53,354 nt of DNA from Desulfamplus sp. (GCA_015232555.1 JADFZJ010000028.1:1-53354); one strand, 5' to 3'; counted from the first letter of the stretch, positions 40,308-48,509 are shown. Numbers and translations: made by a program. Notes: a model not told the origin generated them from the sequence alone.

Positions 40308-42716
40308 ATGAGTAGAAAGATCAGAAAGGCTGCGGTAATCGGTTCTGGAATAATGGGCGGAGGTATTGCTGCTCTTCTTGCCGGTGCTGGAGTAAACGTG
40401 CTGCTTTTGGACATCGTTCCCTTTGATTTAAAGGAAGAGGAGAAAAATGATCCAGCAGCAAGAAACAGAATTGTTAAGGCAGGCATGGATGCAGCACTTG
40501 CATCTGCCCCATCTCTTTTTATGAACAAAAAAGATGCTACTTTAATCCAGATAGGAAATCTTGAGGATGATTTTAACAAACTTGCAGATTGTGACTGGAT
40601 CTGTGAGGTGGTTGTTGAGAATCTAAAAATCAAGCAGAACCTTTTTAAACGGATTGAAGGTATCAAAAAACAGGGTGCTATTATTAGTTCCAACACTTCA
40701 GGTATTCCATTAAAGGATATGTCTGCTGGATTGAGCTTGGAGTTCAGACAGCATTTTATGGGAACCCATTTTTTTAACCCTGTCCGTTATATGCACCTTC
40801 TTGAGCTTATCCCCGGTGCTGAGACTCTTCCAGAAGTTCTTGAATTTATTGCAGCATTTGGTGAAAAGAATCTTGGTAAAGGTATTGTTTGGGCAAAAGA
40901 TACTCCAAATTTTGTGGGTAACAGAATTGGTGTTCATGGCATTGGTGCTGTTATGGGTGCAATGCTTGAAGATGGTCTTACTATTCCTGAAGTTGATGCT
41001 CTGTTCGGTTCTGCCCTTGGTCGCCCTAAAACAGCAATATTTAAAACTTCTGACCTTGTTGGTCTTGATACAATGTCTCATGTTGCTGCCAACTCCTACA
41101 ATCTCTGCCCTGATGATGAACAGCGTAACGCATTTATAGTGCCAGATTTTGTAAAGCAGATGGTTGAGAAGAAACTTCTTGGCAACAAGACAAAAGCTGG
41201 TTTCTATAAAACAGATTTGACCCCTGAATGGAAAAAAATCAAAAAAGTTATAAATCCTGCAACCCTTGAGTATGAAGAACTTACAAAGCCCTCTTTCCCA
41301 TGTTTGGATGAGGCAAAGAAAAAGGCAACTCTGACTGAAAAGATTAAATGTGTTCTCACAGGAGACGACAAAGGGGCAAAATTTGCGTGGAAGATCGCTG
41401 CCATAAGTTTCCAGTATGCTGCAAATCGTATTCCTGAGATTTCTGACACCATCATTGAAATAGATAACTCCATGAAATGGGGCTATAACTTTGAAATGGG
41501 TCCGTTTGAAATGTGGGATACATACGGAGTTTCCGAGGCTGTAGAGAGAATGAAAGCAGAAGGTTTTGCTGTTCCTTCAAATGTTATGGCAATGATTAAC
41601 GCGGGTAATAAATCTTTCTACAAACTTGAGAAAGGCGTTAAATATTTCTATGATTTTGCATCTTCTGCATATAAACCAGTGCCAGTGAGCAAAACAGCGG
41701 TATCTCTTGCTGCTGCTCGCGGCAACAACAAACTTGTTCTTGGCAACGCATCTGCAAGCCTTATTGATATTGAAGATGGCGTCTTCTGTTTAGAGTTCCA
41801 TACAAAGATGAACGCTCTTAATGCAGAAATAATTGAGACAATTGACGCTGCTATCAATTATGTTGATGCAAACGGTGTTGGTCTTGTTATTGGAAATCAG
41901 GCGGGCGGAATGCCAGGTGCATTCTCTGCTGGTGCTGATCTTTCTCAGATTTCAAAAATGTGCCATGAGAAAAAATTTGCTGAAATTGATGCCTTCCTTG
42001 CAAGAGCACAGGCTGGAATCCAGAAAGCAAAATATGCTCCATTTCCTGTAGTTGCAGCACCTTACGGCATGACTCTTGGTGGTGGCTGTGAAACCTGCTT
42101 AGGTGCTGATAGAATTGTTGCACATGCAGAACTTTATATGGGGCTTGTTGAGATTGGTGTAGGTCTTCTTCCAGCAGGCGGCGGATGTCTAAATATCTGG
42201 AGACGATTTATTGATGCTGTTCCAGGCGGTGCTCATAAAGATATTGATCTTGCAAAACTTTTTGTTCCTGCATTTATGAATGTTGCTATGGCAAAAGTAT
42301 CTATGTCCGCAGCTCAGGCTCGTTCCAACGGTTTTCTTGCGGCTACTGACCGAATTGTCTTTAACCGTGATAATTTAGTTGGTGAAGCAAAAAAAGAGGT
42401 TCTGAAAATGGTTGATGATGCTTATGCTCCTCCAATGAAGAAACCTGTCCGTGTAATGGGAAATGCTGCTCAAGGTATGATCAATGCCGAGCTGTTTAAC
42501 ATGCTCAATGGAAAATTCATGAGCGAATATGATGCATTCCTTGCCAAACGCATTGCATTCGTAATGAGTGGCGGTGATGTCAATAAGGACACTGAAGTTT
42601 CTGAAGAGACTATCCTGAAACTTGAAAGAGATGCCTTTGTTGATTTTGCAAGAGAAGAGAAGACAGTTGCAAGAATTGATCACATGCTTAAAACCGGCAA
42701 GCCGCTCAGAAACTAA
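40308..42716 (+). CDS. fadN: 3-hydroxyacyl-CoA dehydrogenase / enoyl-CoA hydratase (FadN-type)
   Basis: An 802-aa bifunctional beta-oxidation enzyme with dehydrogenase first and hydratase second, the order of Bacillus FadN rather than FadB/FadJ. The NAD-binding motif is AAVIGSGIMGGGIAALLAGAG (about 8-28). The dehydrogenase core carries VVENLKIKQ, SSNTSGIPL and THFFNPVRYMHLLELIPG with the catalytic His in GTHFFNP. KDTPNFVGNRIG leads to the C-terminal HCDH helical domain. The hydratase (about 480-700) has oxyanion-hole segments GAFSAGADLSQI and GMTLGGGCETCLGADRIV, and a GLVEIGVGLLPAGGG loop with the catalytic Glu. It oxidises 2-enoyl-CoA to 3-ketoacyl-CoA. The ribosome-binding site AGGAGG is strong. 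The thiolase follows after 17 bp. Confidence 0.95.
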   Translation: MSRKIRKAAVIGSGIMGGGIAALLAGAGVNVLLLDIVPFDLKEEEKNDPAARNRIVKAGMDAALASAPSLFMNKKDATLIQIGNLEDDFNKLADCDWICEVVVENLKIKQNLFKRIEGIKKQGAIISSNTSGIPLKDMSAGLSLEFRQHFMGTHFFNPVRYMHLLELIPGAETLPEVLEFIAAFGEKNLGKGIVWAKDTPNFVGNRIGVHGIGAVMGAMLEDGLTIPEVDALFGSALGRPKTAIFKTSDLVGLDTMSHVAANSYNLCPDDEQRNAFIVPDFVKQMVEKKLLGNKTKAGFYKTDLTPEWKKIKKVINPATLEYEELTKPSFPCLDEAKKKATLTEKIKCVLTGDDKGAKFAWKIAAISFQYAANRIPEISDTIIEIDNSMKWGYNFEMGPFEMWDTYGVSEAVERMKAEGFAVPSNVMAMINAGNKSFYKLEKGVKYFYDFASSAYKPVPVSKTAVSLAAARGNNKLVLGNASASLIDIEDGVFCLEFHTKMNALNAEIIETIDAAINYVDANGVGLVIGNQAGGMPGAFSAGADLSQISKMCHEKKFAEIDAFLARAQAGIQKAKYAPFPVVAAPYGMTLGGGCETCLGADRIVAHAELYMGLVEIGVGLLPAGGGCLNIWRRFIDAVPGGAHKDIDLAKLFVPAFMNVAMAKVSMSAAQARSNGFLAATDRIVFNRDNLVGEAKKEVLKMVDDAYAPPMKKPVRVMGNAAQGMINAELFNMLNGKFMSEYDAFLAKRIAFVMSGGDVNKDTEVSEETILKLERDAFVDFAREEKTVARIDHMLKTGKPLRN

Positions 42717-42733
42717 TTTAAGGAGGATTTCAA

Positions 42734-43915
42734 ATGAGAGATGCATATATTGTACAGTCAGTAAGAACCCCTGGCTGCAAGCAGAAAAGGGGTCAGTTTA
42801 AAGAGACAAGACCCGAAGAACTCCTTTCATTTATTATGAAAGCAGCGGTGGACAGAACGCCTGGTCTCAAATCAAGTGATATTGAAGATGTAATGTGTGG
42901 CTGTGCATTTCCAGAAGCAGAGCAGGGTCTTAATATTGGAAGAATTGCCGCTAAAATGGCAGGCTTTCCAGACAGTGTATCAGGTGCTACAGTAAACCGT
43001 TTCTGTGCATCAGGGCTTGAGGCAATTGCACTTGCATCTGCAAGAGTTCAGATGGGCTGGTCAGAGATCACAATGGGTGCTGGTGTTGAGTCCATGACTT
43101 TTGTGCCAATGGGCGGAAATGTTCCAAGGCCACATCCTACATATTCTATTGAAGACCCTTCAATGTATATTTCAATGGGTATCACAGCAGAGAATGTAGC
43201 TAACCGTTATAACGTATCAAGAGCGGATCAGGATAAGTTTGCGGCAGATTCTCAGGCAAAAGCTGCACGGGCTGCAAAAGAGGGACTCTTTACCGAGATC
43301 GTCCCGACTCCTGCGTTTAAGTATGTGAAACAGGCTGACGGAACCTATAAAAAAGAGCAGTTTATCGTATCTATTGATGACGGTATCAGAGCAGAAACAA
43401 CTGCTGAAGGTCTTGCTAAAGTTCGTCCTGCTTTTGCTGTGAACGGTAGTGTTACTGCGGGTAACTCCTCTCAGACAACAGACGGTGCTGCTGCAACCAT
43501 CATTGCATCTAAAGCAAAATGTGATGAGCTTGGACTCAAACCTATTGCAAAAGTTATTGCATACACAAGTGTTGGCTGTAAATCTGACGAAATGGGCGTA
43601 GGTCCTCGTTATGCAATTCCTAAGGCTCTTGAGATTGCTGGGCTTAAGATTGAAGATATTGATATTTTTGAGATTAACGAGGCGTTTGCATCTCAGGCAC
43701 TTTACTCAATCCGTGAACTTGGTCTTCAAGACTCAATGCAAAAGATAAATATTCATGGCGGTGCTATTGCTCTTGGTCATCCATTGGGATGCACAGGTGC
43801 AAAACTTACCGCGACATGTATTGCAAACCTCAAAGAGGTTAAAGGCAAATACGGTGTTGTCTCAATGTGCATTGGCGGCGGAATGGGTGCTGCGGCTATT
43901 TTTGAGATGGTGTAA
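42734..43915 (+). CDS. fadA: Acetyl-CoA acyltransferase (3-ketoacyl-CoA thiolase)
   Basis: A 393-aa degradative thiolase, the standard length. The acyl-accepting Cys91 lies in VNRFCASGLEAIALA. The C-terminal catalytic His is in INEAFASQALYS/NIHGGAIALGHPLGCTGAKL and the general-base Cys in VVSMCIGGGMGAAAIFE. It cleaves 3-ketoacyl-CoA with CoA to acetyl-CoA and a shortened acyl-CoA, completing the spiral begun by the FadN-type enzyme encoded 17 bp upstream with strong coupling (AAGGAGG). An acyl-CoA dehydrogenase (fadE), which completes the equivalent Bacillus operon, does not follow. A perfect-stem terminator ends the operon. Confidence 0.96.
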   Translation: MRDAYIVQSVRTPGCKQKRGQFKETRPEELLSFIMKAAVDRTPGLKSSDIEDVMCGCAFPEAEQGLNIGRIAAKMAGFPDSVSGATVNRFCASGLEAIALASARVQMGWSEITMGAGVESMTFVPMGGNVPRPHPTYSIEDPSMYISMGITAENVANRYNVSRADQDKFAADSQAKAARAAKEGLFTEIVPTPAFKYVKQADGTYKKEQFIVSIDDGIRAETTAEGLAKVRPAFAVNGSVTAGNSSQTTDGAAATIIASKAKCDELGLKPIAKVIAYTSVGCKSDEMGVGPRYAIPKALEIAGLKIEDIDIFEINEAFASQALYSIRELGLQDSMQKINIHGGAIALGHPLGCTGAKLTATCIANLKEVKGKYGVVSMCIGGGMGAAAIFEMV

Positions 43916-43990
43916 TTGTATTTGATATAAAATGAGTTGTAGATTAAATTTCGAGTTTTAAAATAGTTGTTAACTTGATCTTGTTTAAAA

Positions 43991-44033
43991 AATAAGGGCA
44001 ACAGTGGATATACGCTGTTGCCCTTATTTTTTT
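43991..44033. terminator. Bidirectional terminator between fadA and pyrD
   Basis: A perfect 14-bp stem, 43991-44004 with 44015-44028 (AATAAGGGCAACAG / CTGTTGCCCTTATT), with As on the left and Ts on the right. It serves both convergent genes and lies 3 nt from the pyrD stop codon. Confidence 0.92.
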
Positions 44034-44035
44034 CA

Positions 44036-44944
44036 TCAAATTTGGAGTTTCCCTCTTATCTCGTCCAAAGATGAAAAGCCCTTTCTTTTTAGGAACAAAC
44101 CTATTCCTTTTATAATCCGTTCAAGGCAGTCTGGATCAACTAAAACTGCTGTGCCGACCTGAACCGCAGATGCACCAGCAATGATAAATTCCAAAGCATC
44201 AGTTGCTGTGGAAATTCCCCCTATTCCTACAACTGGAATTTTGACACTTTTTGCCACCTGCCAAACCATTCTTAGGGCAATAGGTTTTATTGCAGCTCCT
44301 GATAGTCCTCCTGTTACGTTTGCAAGCAGAGGTTTAAATGTTTCGCTGTCAATTGCAAGACCAGTCAATGTATTGATAAGAGATATTGAATCTGCTCCCG
44401 CATCTTCTACAGCTTTTGCAATCTGAACAATATCAGTAACATTAGGTGATAATTTGACCATAACATGTTTTGATGTGCATTGACGCACTTGCTCAACAAC
44501 CTTTGCTGCTGATGCTGGATCAACTCCAAAGGCTGCCCCTCCTGCTGTAACATTCGGGCATGAGATATTGACCTCAATGCCTGCAATTTCATCTAACGTA
44601 TTAATTATAGATGCAAGCTCTCCATACTCTTCAATCTTTTTGCCATAAATATTTACAAAAACAGGCGGAATAAGAGTTCTCAAAAATGGCAGTTTATCTC
44701 GAATAAATACCTTTACGCCGACATTTTCAAGCCCAACAGCATTAAGAAGTCCGCAGGCAGTCTCAACTACTCGTGGGGAGGGGTTGCCAGTTGAAGGTTC
44801 AAGAGAAAGACCTTTAACAACAATAGCTCCAAGTCCATTAAGGTTCACTAAATTTTTATATTCAGCAGCATACCCAAATGTGCCTGACGCTGTCATCACT
44901 GGGTTTGCCAATTTAACTCCATTAATATTGACACTTAAATCCAT
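44036..44944 (-). CDS. pyrD: Dihydroorotate dehydrogenase, class 1B catalytic subunit
   Basis: A 302-aa FMN enzyme of pyrimidine synthesis that oxidises dihydroorotate to orotate. The start is the ATG complementary to 44942-44944, with AAGGA 6 nt upstream; the frame is open 7 codons further to a TTG without a ribosome-binding site. Family marks are ANPVMTASGTFGYAAEY, VVKGLSLEPSTGNPSPRVVET with the flavin Lys, GLENVGV, VNISCPNVTAGG with the catalytic-base Cys129, VKLSPNVTDI, and the phosphate-binding VVGIGGISTATDALEFIIAGASAVQVGTA. Cys (not Ser) as base, and the sequence type, point to class 1B (PyrDB), which normally pairs with the Fe-S/FAD subunit PyrK to use NAD+. pyrK is not adjacent, unusual for this class. 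Confidence 0.95.
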   Translation of the reverse strand: MDLSVNINGVKLANPVMTASGTFGYAAEYKNLVNLNGLGAIVVKGLSLEPSTGNPSPRVVETACGLLNAVGLENVGVKVFIRDKLPFLRTLIPPVFVNIYGKKIEEYGELASIINTLDEIAGIEVNISCPNVTAGGAAFGVDPASAAKVVEQVRQCTSKHVMVKLSPNVTDIVQIAKAVEDAGADSISLINTLTGLAIDSETFKPLLANVTGGLSGAAIKPIALRMVWQVAKSVKIPVVGIGGISTATDALEFIIAGASAVQVGTAVLVDPDCLERIIKGIGLFLKRKGFSSLDEIRGKLQI

Positions 44945-45053
44945 ACTTTTCCTTAATAATTTCAAAAAGTTAAAATTTAGATTTAGATTACTATAGCTCT
45001 ACCTATTTGTTTCCACTTTAAGATAAGATAGTTTCAAAATAAAGCTCTGGTAT

Positions 45054-45683
45054 TCAAAAAAATGATTTAAAATCATTCAATAACATTTTTATTTTATGTT
45101 TAAAACGCATATCTTCCCACTTATCTGGAAATGCAAGCGGTGCAAATTCTAACTGTATCGTTACAGAATAGATACCAATTTCCTTATTAAATGAACTGCT
45201 TAAAATCTTATACGGCAGTTTGACAGCACCTTCAAAACTTACCACAGTCTGATCGTTTACAAGTGTCTGACCATGAAAATCAGTTCTGTCTTGTGCCAAA
45301 CCCCTAACAGTGGTTGACTGACTTTTGACAGATTCAAGCCCATGTTCTTCAAGAAAATTTTTTATTGCATTGTGTATTGCTCTTGTCTGCATATCTAAAC
45401 CCTTTTCCCCTGCGGCTGAATAATCTGAACTGCCAGAGATGATAAATGGGGTAAATTTTTCCTGCCTGAATTCATCTTCTGCTGGTACCATTAGAAGGTT
45501 TGATCGCTCAACTCGGTTATCTACAGACTTTACATCAAATCTTACGTAATAGATTGATATACTATTTTGGCTGTAAATAGAGGCTGTTTTACAGCAAAGG
45601 AAAAGCAGGAAAAGTGTAATTAAAATTTTTTTAACAGAGTATAAACCAAGGCTAATCATAAGATGAGAAACAAGTTTTTTCAT
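45054..45683 (-). CDS. Hypothetical exported protein
   Basis: A 209-aa protein with a hydrophobic export or anchor segment at about 18-33 (KKILITLFLLFLCC) and a predicted periplasmic body. The body has a repetitive beta/alpha look (NSISIYYVRFDVKSVDNRVERSN, AIHNAIKNFLEEHGLESVKSQSTTVRGLAQD, IGIYSVTIQLEFAPLAF). The last part resembles the end of LPP20-type domains (YSVTIQLEF compared with NAKLQLRIYF in the divergent neighbour), but I cannot claim homology. No good ribosome-binding site precedes either in-frame ATG (45683 or 45659). It is divergent from the LPP20-like lipoprotein gene across 209 bp with no obvious promoter. Confidence 0.6.
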   Translation of the reverse strand: MKKLVSHLMISLGLYSVKKILITLFLLFLCCKTASIYSQNSISIYYVRFDVKSVDNRVERSNLLMVPAEDEFRQEKFTPFIISGSSDYSAAGEKGLDMQTRAIHNAIKNFLEEHGLESVKSQSTTVRGLAQDRTDFHGQTLVNDQTVVSFEGAVKLPYKILSSSFNKEIGIYSVTIQLEFAPLAFPDKWEDMRFKHKIKMLLNDFKSFF

Positions 45684-45892
45684 ATAATAGATGAAACATG
45701 GTATTTTTATTGCAATGTATTGTTATCAAGTTTTTAAACCTTAGAGCATCATACAATAATGGAAAATATCAATTAATCGGCTTAATTGATAACTATAAAT
45801 TAAACCATTATAAATGTTCTATGTTTTTTGGCAACATTGAATTGAGTTTTCATAAATTGAATCTAACTATTTGATTTAAAAGGATGGGCAAG

Positions 45893-46507
45893 ATGAAAAA
45901 AAAGATAGGCATTATTTTACTTATTACTATTGTAATGGTCTGCTTTTCACTATTCAGTTGTGTTTATGTAGAAAAGAGAGCTAAAACCTCTAACGTAAGT
46001 TCAACAGGCGGTACTGTTGAGTATTCTGATACCGATAGCACTGCTCTACAGAGGGTAGTTGCGTTTGAGGTCGTAGGTAAAGGATTGATCCCTGAGACAG
46101 CTATAAATACAGGGCAGGGAAGGCTTATGGCAGAAAGAGCTGCTATAAGTGACGGATACAGGCAGCTTGTTGAAAAGGTAAGAGGTGTCTATGTTGATGC
46201 CTATTCTCAGACCACAAATGGAATGATTGATTATGATGTTATCCGTACCAAAACCCAATCTTGGCTGAGAGGAGTAGAGATTCTTGAGGTTAAAGAGGCT
46301 GGTTACGGTATTTTTAATGCAAAACTGCAATTGAGAATATATTTTACAGAGAGCGATATGATCTGGTGGCCATCTGGAATTGGAAGCGGCGTTATACCAG
46401 CTTCACCTCCCAAACGAAGTTATATAGCAAGAATGTTTACAAACAATGATGTCAGGTGTGACTCTTATCCATGGTGTGGAAACTCCTATTATTATAATCA
46501 AAAGTAA
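45893..46507 (+). CDS. LPP20-family-like lipoprotein
   Basis: A 204-aa envelope protein. I chose ATG 45893 because AAAAGG is 9 nt upstream; the ATG at 45884 directly abuts that site. A signal (KKKIGIILLITIVMVCFSLFSC) ends in a probable lipobox, LFSC, so Cys23 would be acylated. The mature part carries the LPP20/FlgP-type pattern: RVVAFEVVGKGLIPETAINTGQGRLMAERAAISDGYRQLVEKVRGVYVDAYSQT...TKTQSWLRGVEILEVKEAGYGIFNAKLQLRIYF. Members of this family are outer-membrane lipoproteins of flagellar basal rings (FlgP) or surface lipoproteins (Helicobacter Lpp20). No flagellar genes lie nearby. Its tail contains two Cys in the segment DVRCDSYPWCG. Confidence 0.78.
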   Translation: MKKKIGIILLITIVMVCFSLFSCVYVEKRAKTSNVSSTGGTVEYSDTDSTALQRVVAFEVVGKGLIPETAINTGQGRLMAERAAISDGYRQLVEKVRGVYVDAYSQTTNGMIDYDVIRTKTQSWLRGVEILEVKEAGYGIFNAKLQLRIYFTESDMIWWPSGIGSGVIPASPPKRSYIARMFTNNDVRCDSYPWCGNSYYYNQK

Positions 46508-46548
46508 TATTATAGAATCTCTGCTAACTCCCACAAAAGGAGATAATA

Positions 46549-47562
46549 ATGAATGCAATATCCAGATGCCCTGCTGTAGTAATTACTTTAATATTAAATC
46601 TGTTTCTTGTTTTAATATGGTATAATAATTCGTTTGCTGAAATTAAAGAGTTTTCTATGCCTGAATCGTCAGAACCTCGATTTTCAGAAAATAGGCAAGA
46701 AAAAAGAGAAACTGCTATAAATAGCGATCAACATTCACAATACATTGCAAATCAGACACAACAGACACAATACCTTGTACGTCAATTTCAAGATCGTATC
46801 CGTGAAAATGAAGAAGAGATAAGATTTCTCATTAATGAAAAAGATTGGCTACAAAACAGAATCTATCGTCTCCAAGATTTAAATGAGCCAGTTCCTTGGG
46901 AGATGCATAACTCTATTGCTATCAAAGAGAAAAAGATTCGTGCAGCATTCAGGGAGAACAACCGATTGAACGAACTGCTTCGGCAGGAAAGATACAAACT
47001 CCATGATGAATACCAGAATATTGATAATCGAAGCATGGATTACAACAACCGTCTCTCATACCCTCCAACATCTTCCTATCCTTCAGGTAATTCAGGTGCA
47101 TGCTCGGAAGCATTAAAACGGAGACTATCGCAAGATATAAGCAGTGCTGGATTAGATGATTGGCTGCACTTCACGGATAATGTTAAGGATTTTTGCAAAG
47201 GAGGAGATTGCTGCGTTTTAGAAAATACCCTGCCGATTCTCTACTCATCTGGCAGTGCAAGGCTTGCAAATGAATATAAACTCTTTCTGAAAAAACTTGC
47301 GGGAATTATTAAAAATCATGATGTCAGAATCCGTATTGACGGTTTTGCTGATGTGAATAATATCCACACCAAGCAATACCCGTCAAACTTTGAACTTGGT
47401 GCAAATCGTGCATCAAATATTGTACATGAGCTTGTGAAAAATGGAGTCAGCCCGTCTCTATTTAGAATCGCAACAACGGGAAAACACAGACCTGACGGTA
47501 AACCTATGTCTGACAATAAATCGCTTGAACGAAGGTCTGAAATATCAATAGTGTTTTTATAA
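46549..47562 (+). CDS. OmpA-family C-terminal domain protein with coiled coil
   Basis: A 337-aa exported protein with ribosome-binding site AAAGGAG. A signal segment (about 9-29, ending NNSFAE) is followed by a Gln/Arg/Glu-rich coiled coil (about 60-155: QFQDRIRENEEEIRFLINEKDWLQNRIYRLQ), a Ser/Tyr/Pro linker, a Cys-bearing patch (DFCKGGDCCVLENTLP) and a C-terminal OmpA/MotB peptidoglycan-binding domain (about 225-335: PILYSSGSARL...IRIDGFADVNN...SNFELGANRASNIVHELVKNG...IATTGKHRPDGKP...LERRSEISIVF). It probably tethers the envelope to the wall. It lies 41 bp after the LPP20-like gene in the same direction. Confidence 0.88.
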   Translation: MNAISRCPAVVITLILNLFLVLIWYNNSFAEIKEFSMPESSEPRFSENRQEKRETAINSDQHSQYIANQTQQTQYLVRQFQDRIRENEEEIRFLINEKDWLQNRIYRLQDLNEPVPWEMHNSIAIKEKKIRAAFRENNRLNELLRQERYKLHDEYQNIDNRSMDYNNRLSYPPTSSYPSGNSGACSEALKRRLSQDISSAGLDDWLHFTDNVKDFCKGGDCCVLENTLPILYSSGSARLANEYKLFLKKLAGIIKNHDVRIRIDGFADVNNIHTKQYPSNFELGANRASNIVHELVKNGVSPSLFRIATTGKHRPDGKPMSDNKSLERRSEISIVFL

Positions 47563-47572
47563 TTCAGCCGTT

Positions 47573-47656
47573 GGGCTAAAGCCCTCGGCTAACCATAAAA
47601 AAAGCCCGCTTAAGCGGGCTTGGTTAAAAATCAGCCCAGAGCTTCAGCTCGGGGCT
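47573..47656. repeat. REP-like cluster of three hairpins
   Basis: Three adjacent imperfect or perfect hairpins: 47573-47589 (AGCCG-tt-GGGC-TAAA-GCCC-t-CGGCT), 47602-47621 (a perfect palindrome AAGCCCGCTTAAGCGGGCTT), and 47633-47656 (AGCCC-a-GAGCT-tc-AGCTC-g-GGGCT). On the minus strand the first reads GTTAGCCGAGGGCTTTAGCCC, resembling REP sequences (GTAG-like tetranucleotide plus GC-rich hairpin). The block is much more GC-rich than its surroundings. No second copy occurs in the window. Confidence 0.65.
47591..47625 (-). terminator. Terminator for the YnbE-YdbL transcript
   Basis: The central palindrome 47602-47621, extended by AACC/GGTT, is followed on the minus strand by a run of seven Ts. 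It lies 40 bp past the ydbL stop and would also slow plus-strand read-through from the OmpA gene. Confidence 0.75.
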
Positions 47657-47665
47657 ATAAGGGAA

Positions 47666-48052
47666 CTACTTCTGATACCATGACCCATCTTCTTTTTTGA
47701 GATACTCGCCAGATATAGCCTTCTGGACAATCTGAGCTGCTCTTAACTTTTCAACCTTATCAATAGAAACGCCTTGCTCTTTTGCAATAGCAGAATAGAC
47801 CTCTTTTCTGTCTCTGTTTTCACTGTCAACCACATCTTGATTGATTTTGTTTCCAAAGACATATTCAAGGTATCCTTTGGCATTCTCTCCTATAATTCCC
47901 TTCTGTTTCATCTGTACAATGGTTGGCAGACGACTCTTCATTCTATCCTTTATCTCGTCTGCCATGCCATTGTTGGCAGCAGTGAAACAAAAGAACAACG
48001 TAATGCAAAATAGTGCTGATGAAACCTTTCTTAAACTATAAGTTGAAATCAT
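47666..48052 (-). CDS. ydbL: YdbL family (DUF1318) periplasmic protein
   Basis: A 128-aa exported protein with a signal peptide ending NNGMADE (cleavage near residue 31) and ribosome-binding site AAGGAG. The mature part matches the DUF1318 pattern: IKDRMKSRLPTIVQMKQKGIIGENAKGYLEYV, then VVDSENRDRKEVYSAIAKEQGVSIDKVEKLRAAQIVQKAISGEYLKKEDGSWYQK. In E. coli ydbH-ynbE-ydbL form an operon; YdbH and the lipoprotein YnbE act in lipid transport between membranes and YdbL modulates them. Here it lies 99 bp after a YnbE-like lipoprotein gene, but no AsmA/YdbH-like gene is adjacent. Confidence 0.9.
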   Translation of the reverse strand: MISTYSLRKVSSALFCITLFFCFTAANNGMADEIKDRMKSRLPTIVQMKQKGIIGENAKGYLEYVFGNKINQDVVDSENRDRKEVYSAIAKEQGVSIDKVEKLRAAQIVQKAISGEYLKKEDGSWYQK

Positions 48053-48151
48053 ATAATCTCCTTACTTCATTTAACATGATAAAAGTTTTTATTTAACGTG
48101 AAAGCCCAAACTATATTTTTGACGTGAAAATATAACTTGTTTCTTAAAAAT

Positions 48152-48355
48152 TTACTTCTTTATAATCTTCTCTTCAGTCTTGTCAATATCATCAAAATAG
48201 TTATCTAATGCTTTGTCAACCTTGACATTAACGTCAATGGTAATGTGTATGGGCTTTACTTCAAGCGGAGCCACTTGAACCTCATGGTATGTATTACACC
48301 CTGCTGCCATCAAAATTATAGTGCCTATTAAAAGAGCACATTTTTTTTTCTTCAT
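48152..48355 (-). CDS. ynbE: YnbE-like small outer-membrane lipoprotein
   Basis: A 67-aa lipoprotein with a signal ending ILMAAGC (Cys20 acylated) and an excellent ribosome-binding site (AAAGGAG, 7 nt). The mature part is short and beta-prone, with the family pattern EVKPIHITIDVNVKVDKALDNYFDDID. In E. coli YnbE multimers are thought to complete the YdbH bridge at the outer membrane through beta-strand augmentation. It is the first gene of a two-gene operon with ydbL. A copy of the dispersed repeat lies 20 bp upstream. Confidence 0.82.
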   Translation of the reverse strand: MKKKKCALLIGTIILMAAGCNTYHEVQVAPLEVKPIHITIDVNVKVDKALDNYFDDIDKTEEKIIKK

Positions 48356-48375
48356 TTTATAACTCCTTTGTTCTT

Positions 48376-48424
48376 GTCCAGGAATTTTAATCCAAACAAT
48401 AATTGTAGCTAAATTTTTTATGTT
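48376..48424 (+). repeat. Dispersed ~45-bp intergenic repeat, copy D
   Basis: CCAGGAATTTTAATCC, then CAATAATTGTAGCTAAATTTTTTATG. Read on the minus strand it lies immediately before the ribosome-binding site of the YnbE-like gene, in the same orientation to its gene as copies A, E and F. Confidence 0.55.
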
Positions 48425-48480
48425 ATATTAGTTAATTAAGTATTAAAAAAATAGATATTTTGATAACTAAAGTTGATTTC

Positions 48481-48509
48481 TTGACAAATGGACTCAAATT
48501 AACTACATA
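48481..48509 (+). promoter_or_regulatory. Promoter of the PilJ-HAMP gene
   Basis: TTGACA (48481-48486), 17 bp, TACATA (48504-48509). The leader to the ATG at 48611 is about 95 nt. The ribosome-binding site is GAAGGA. Confidence 0.6.
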
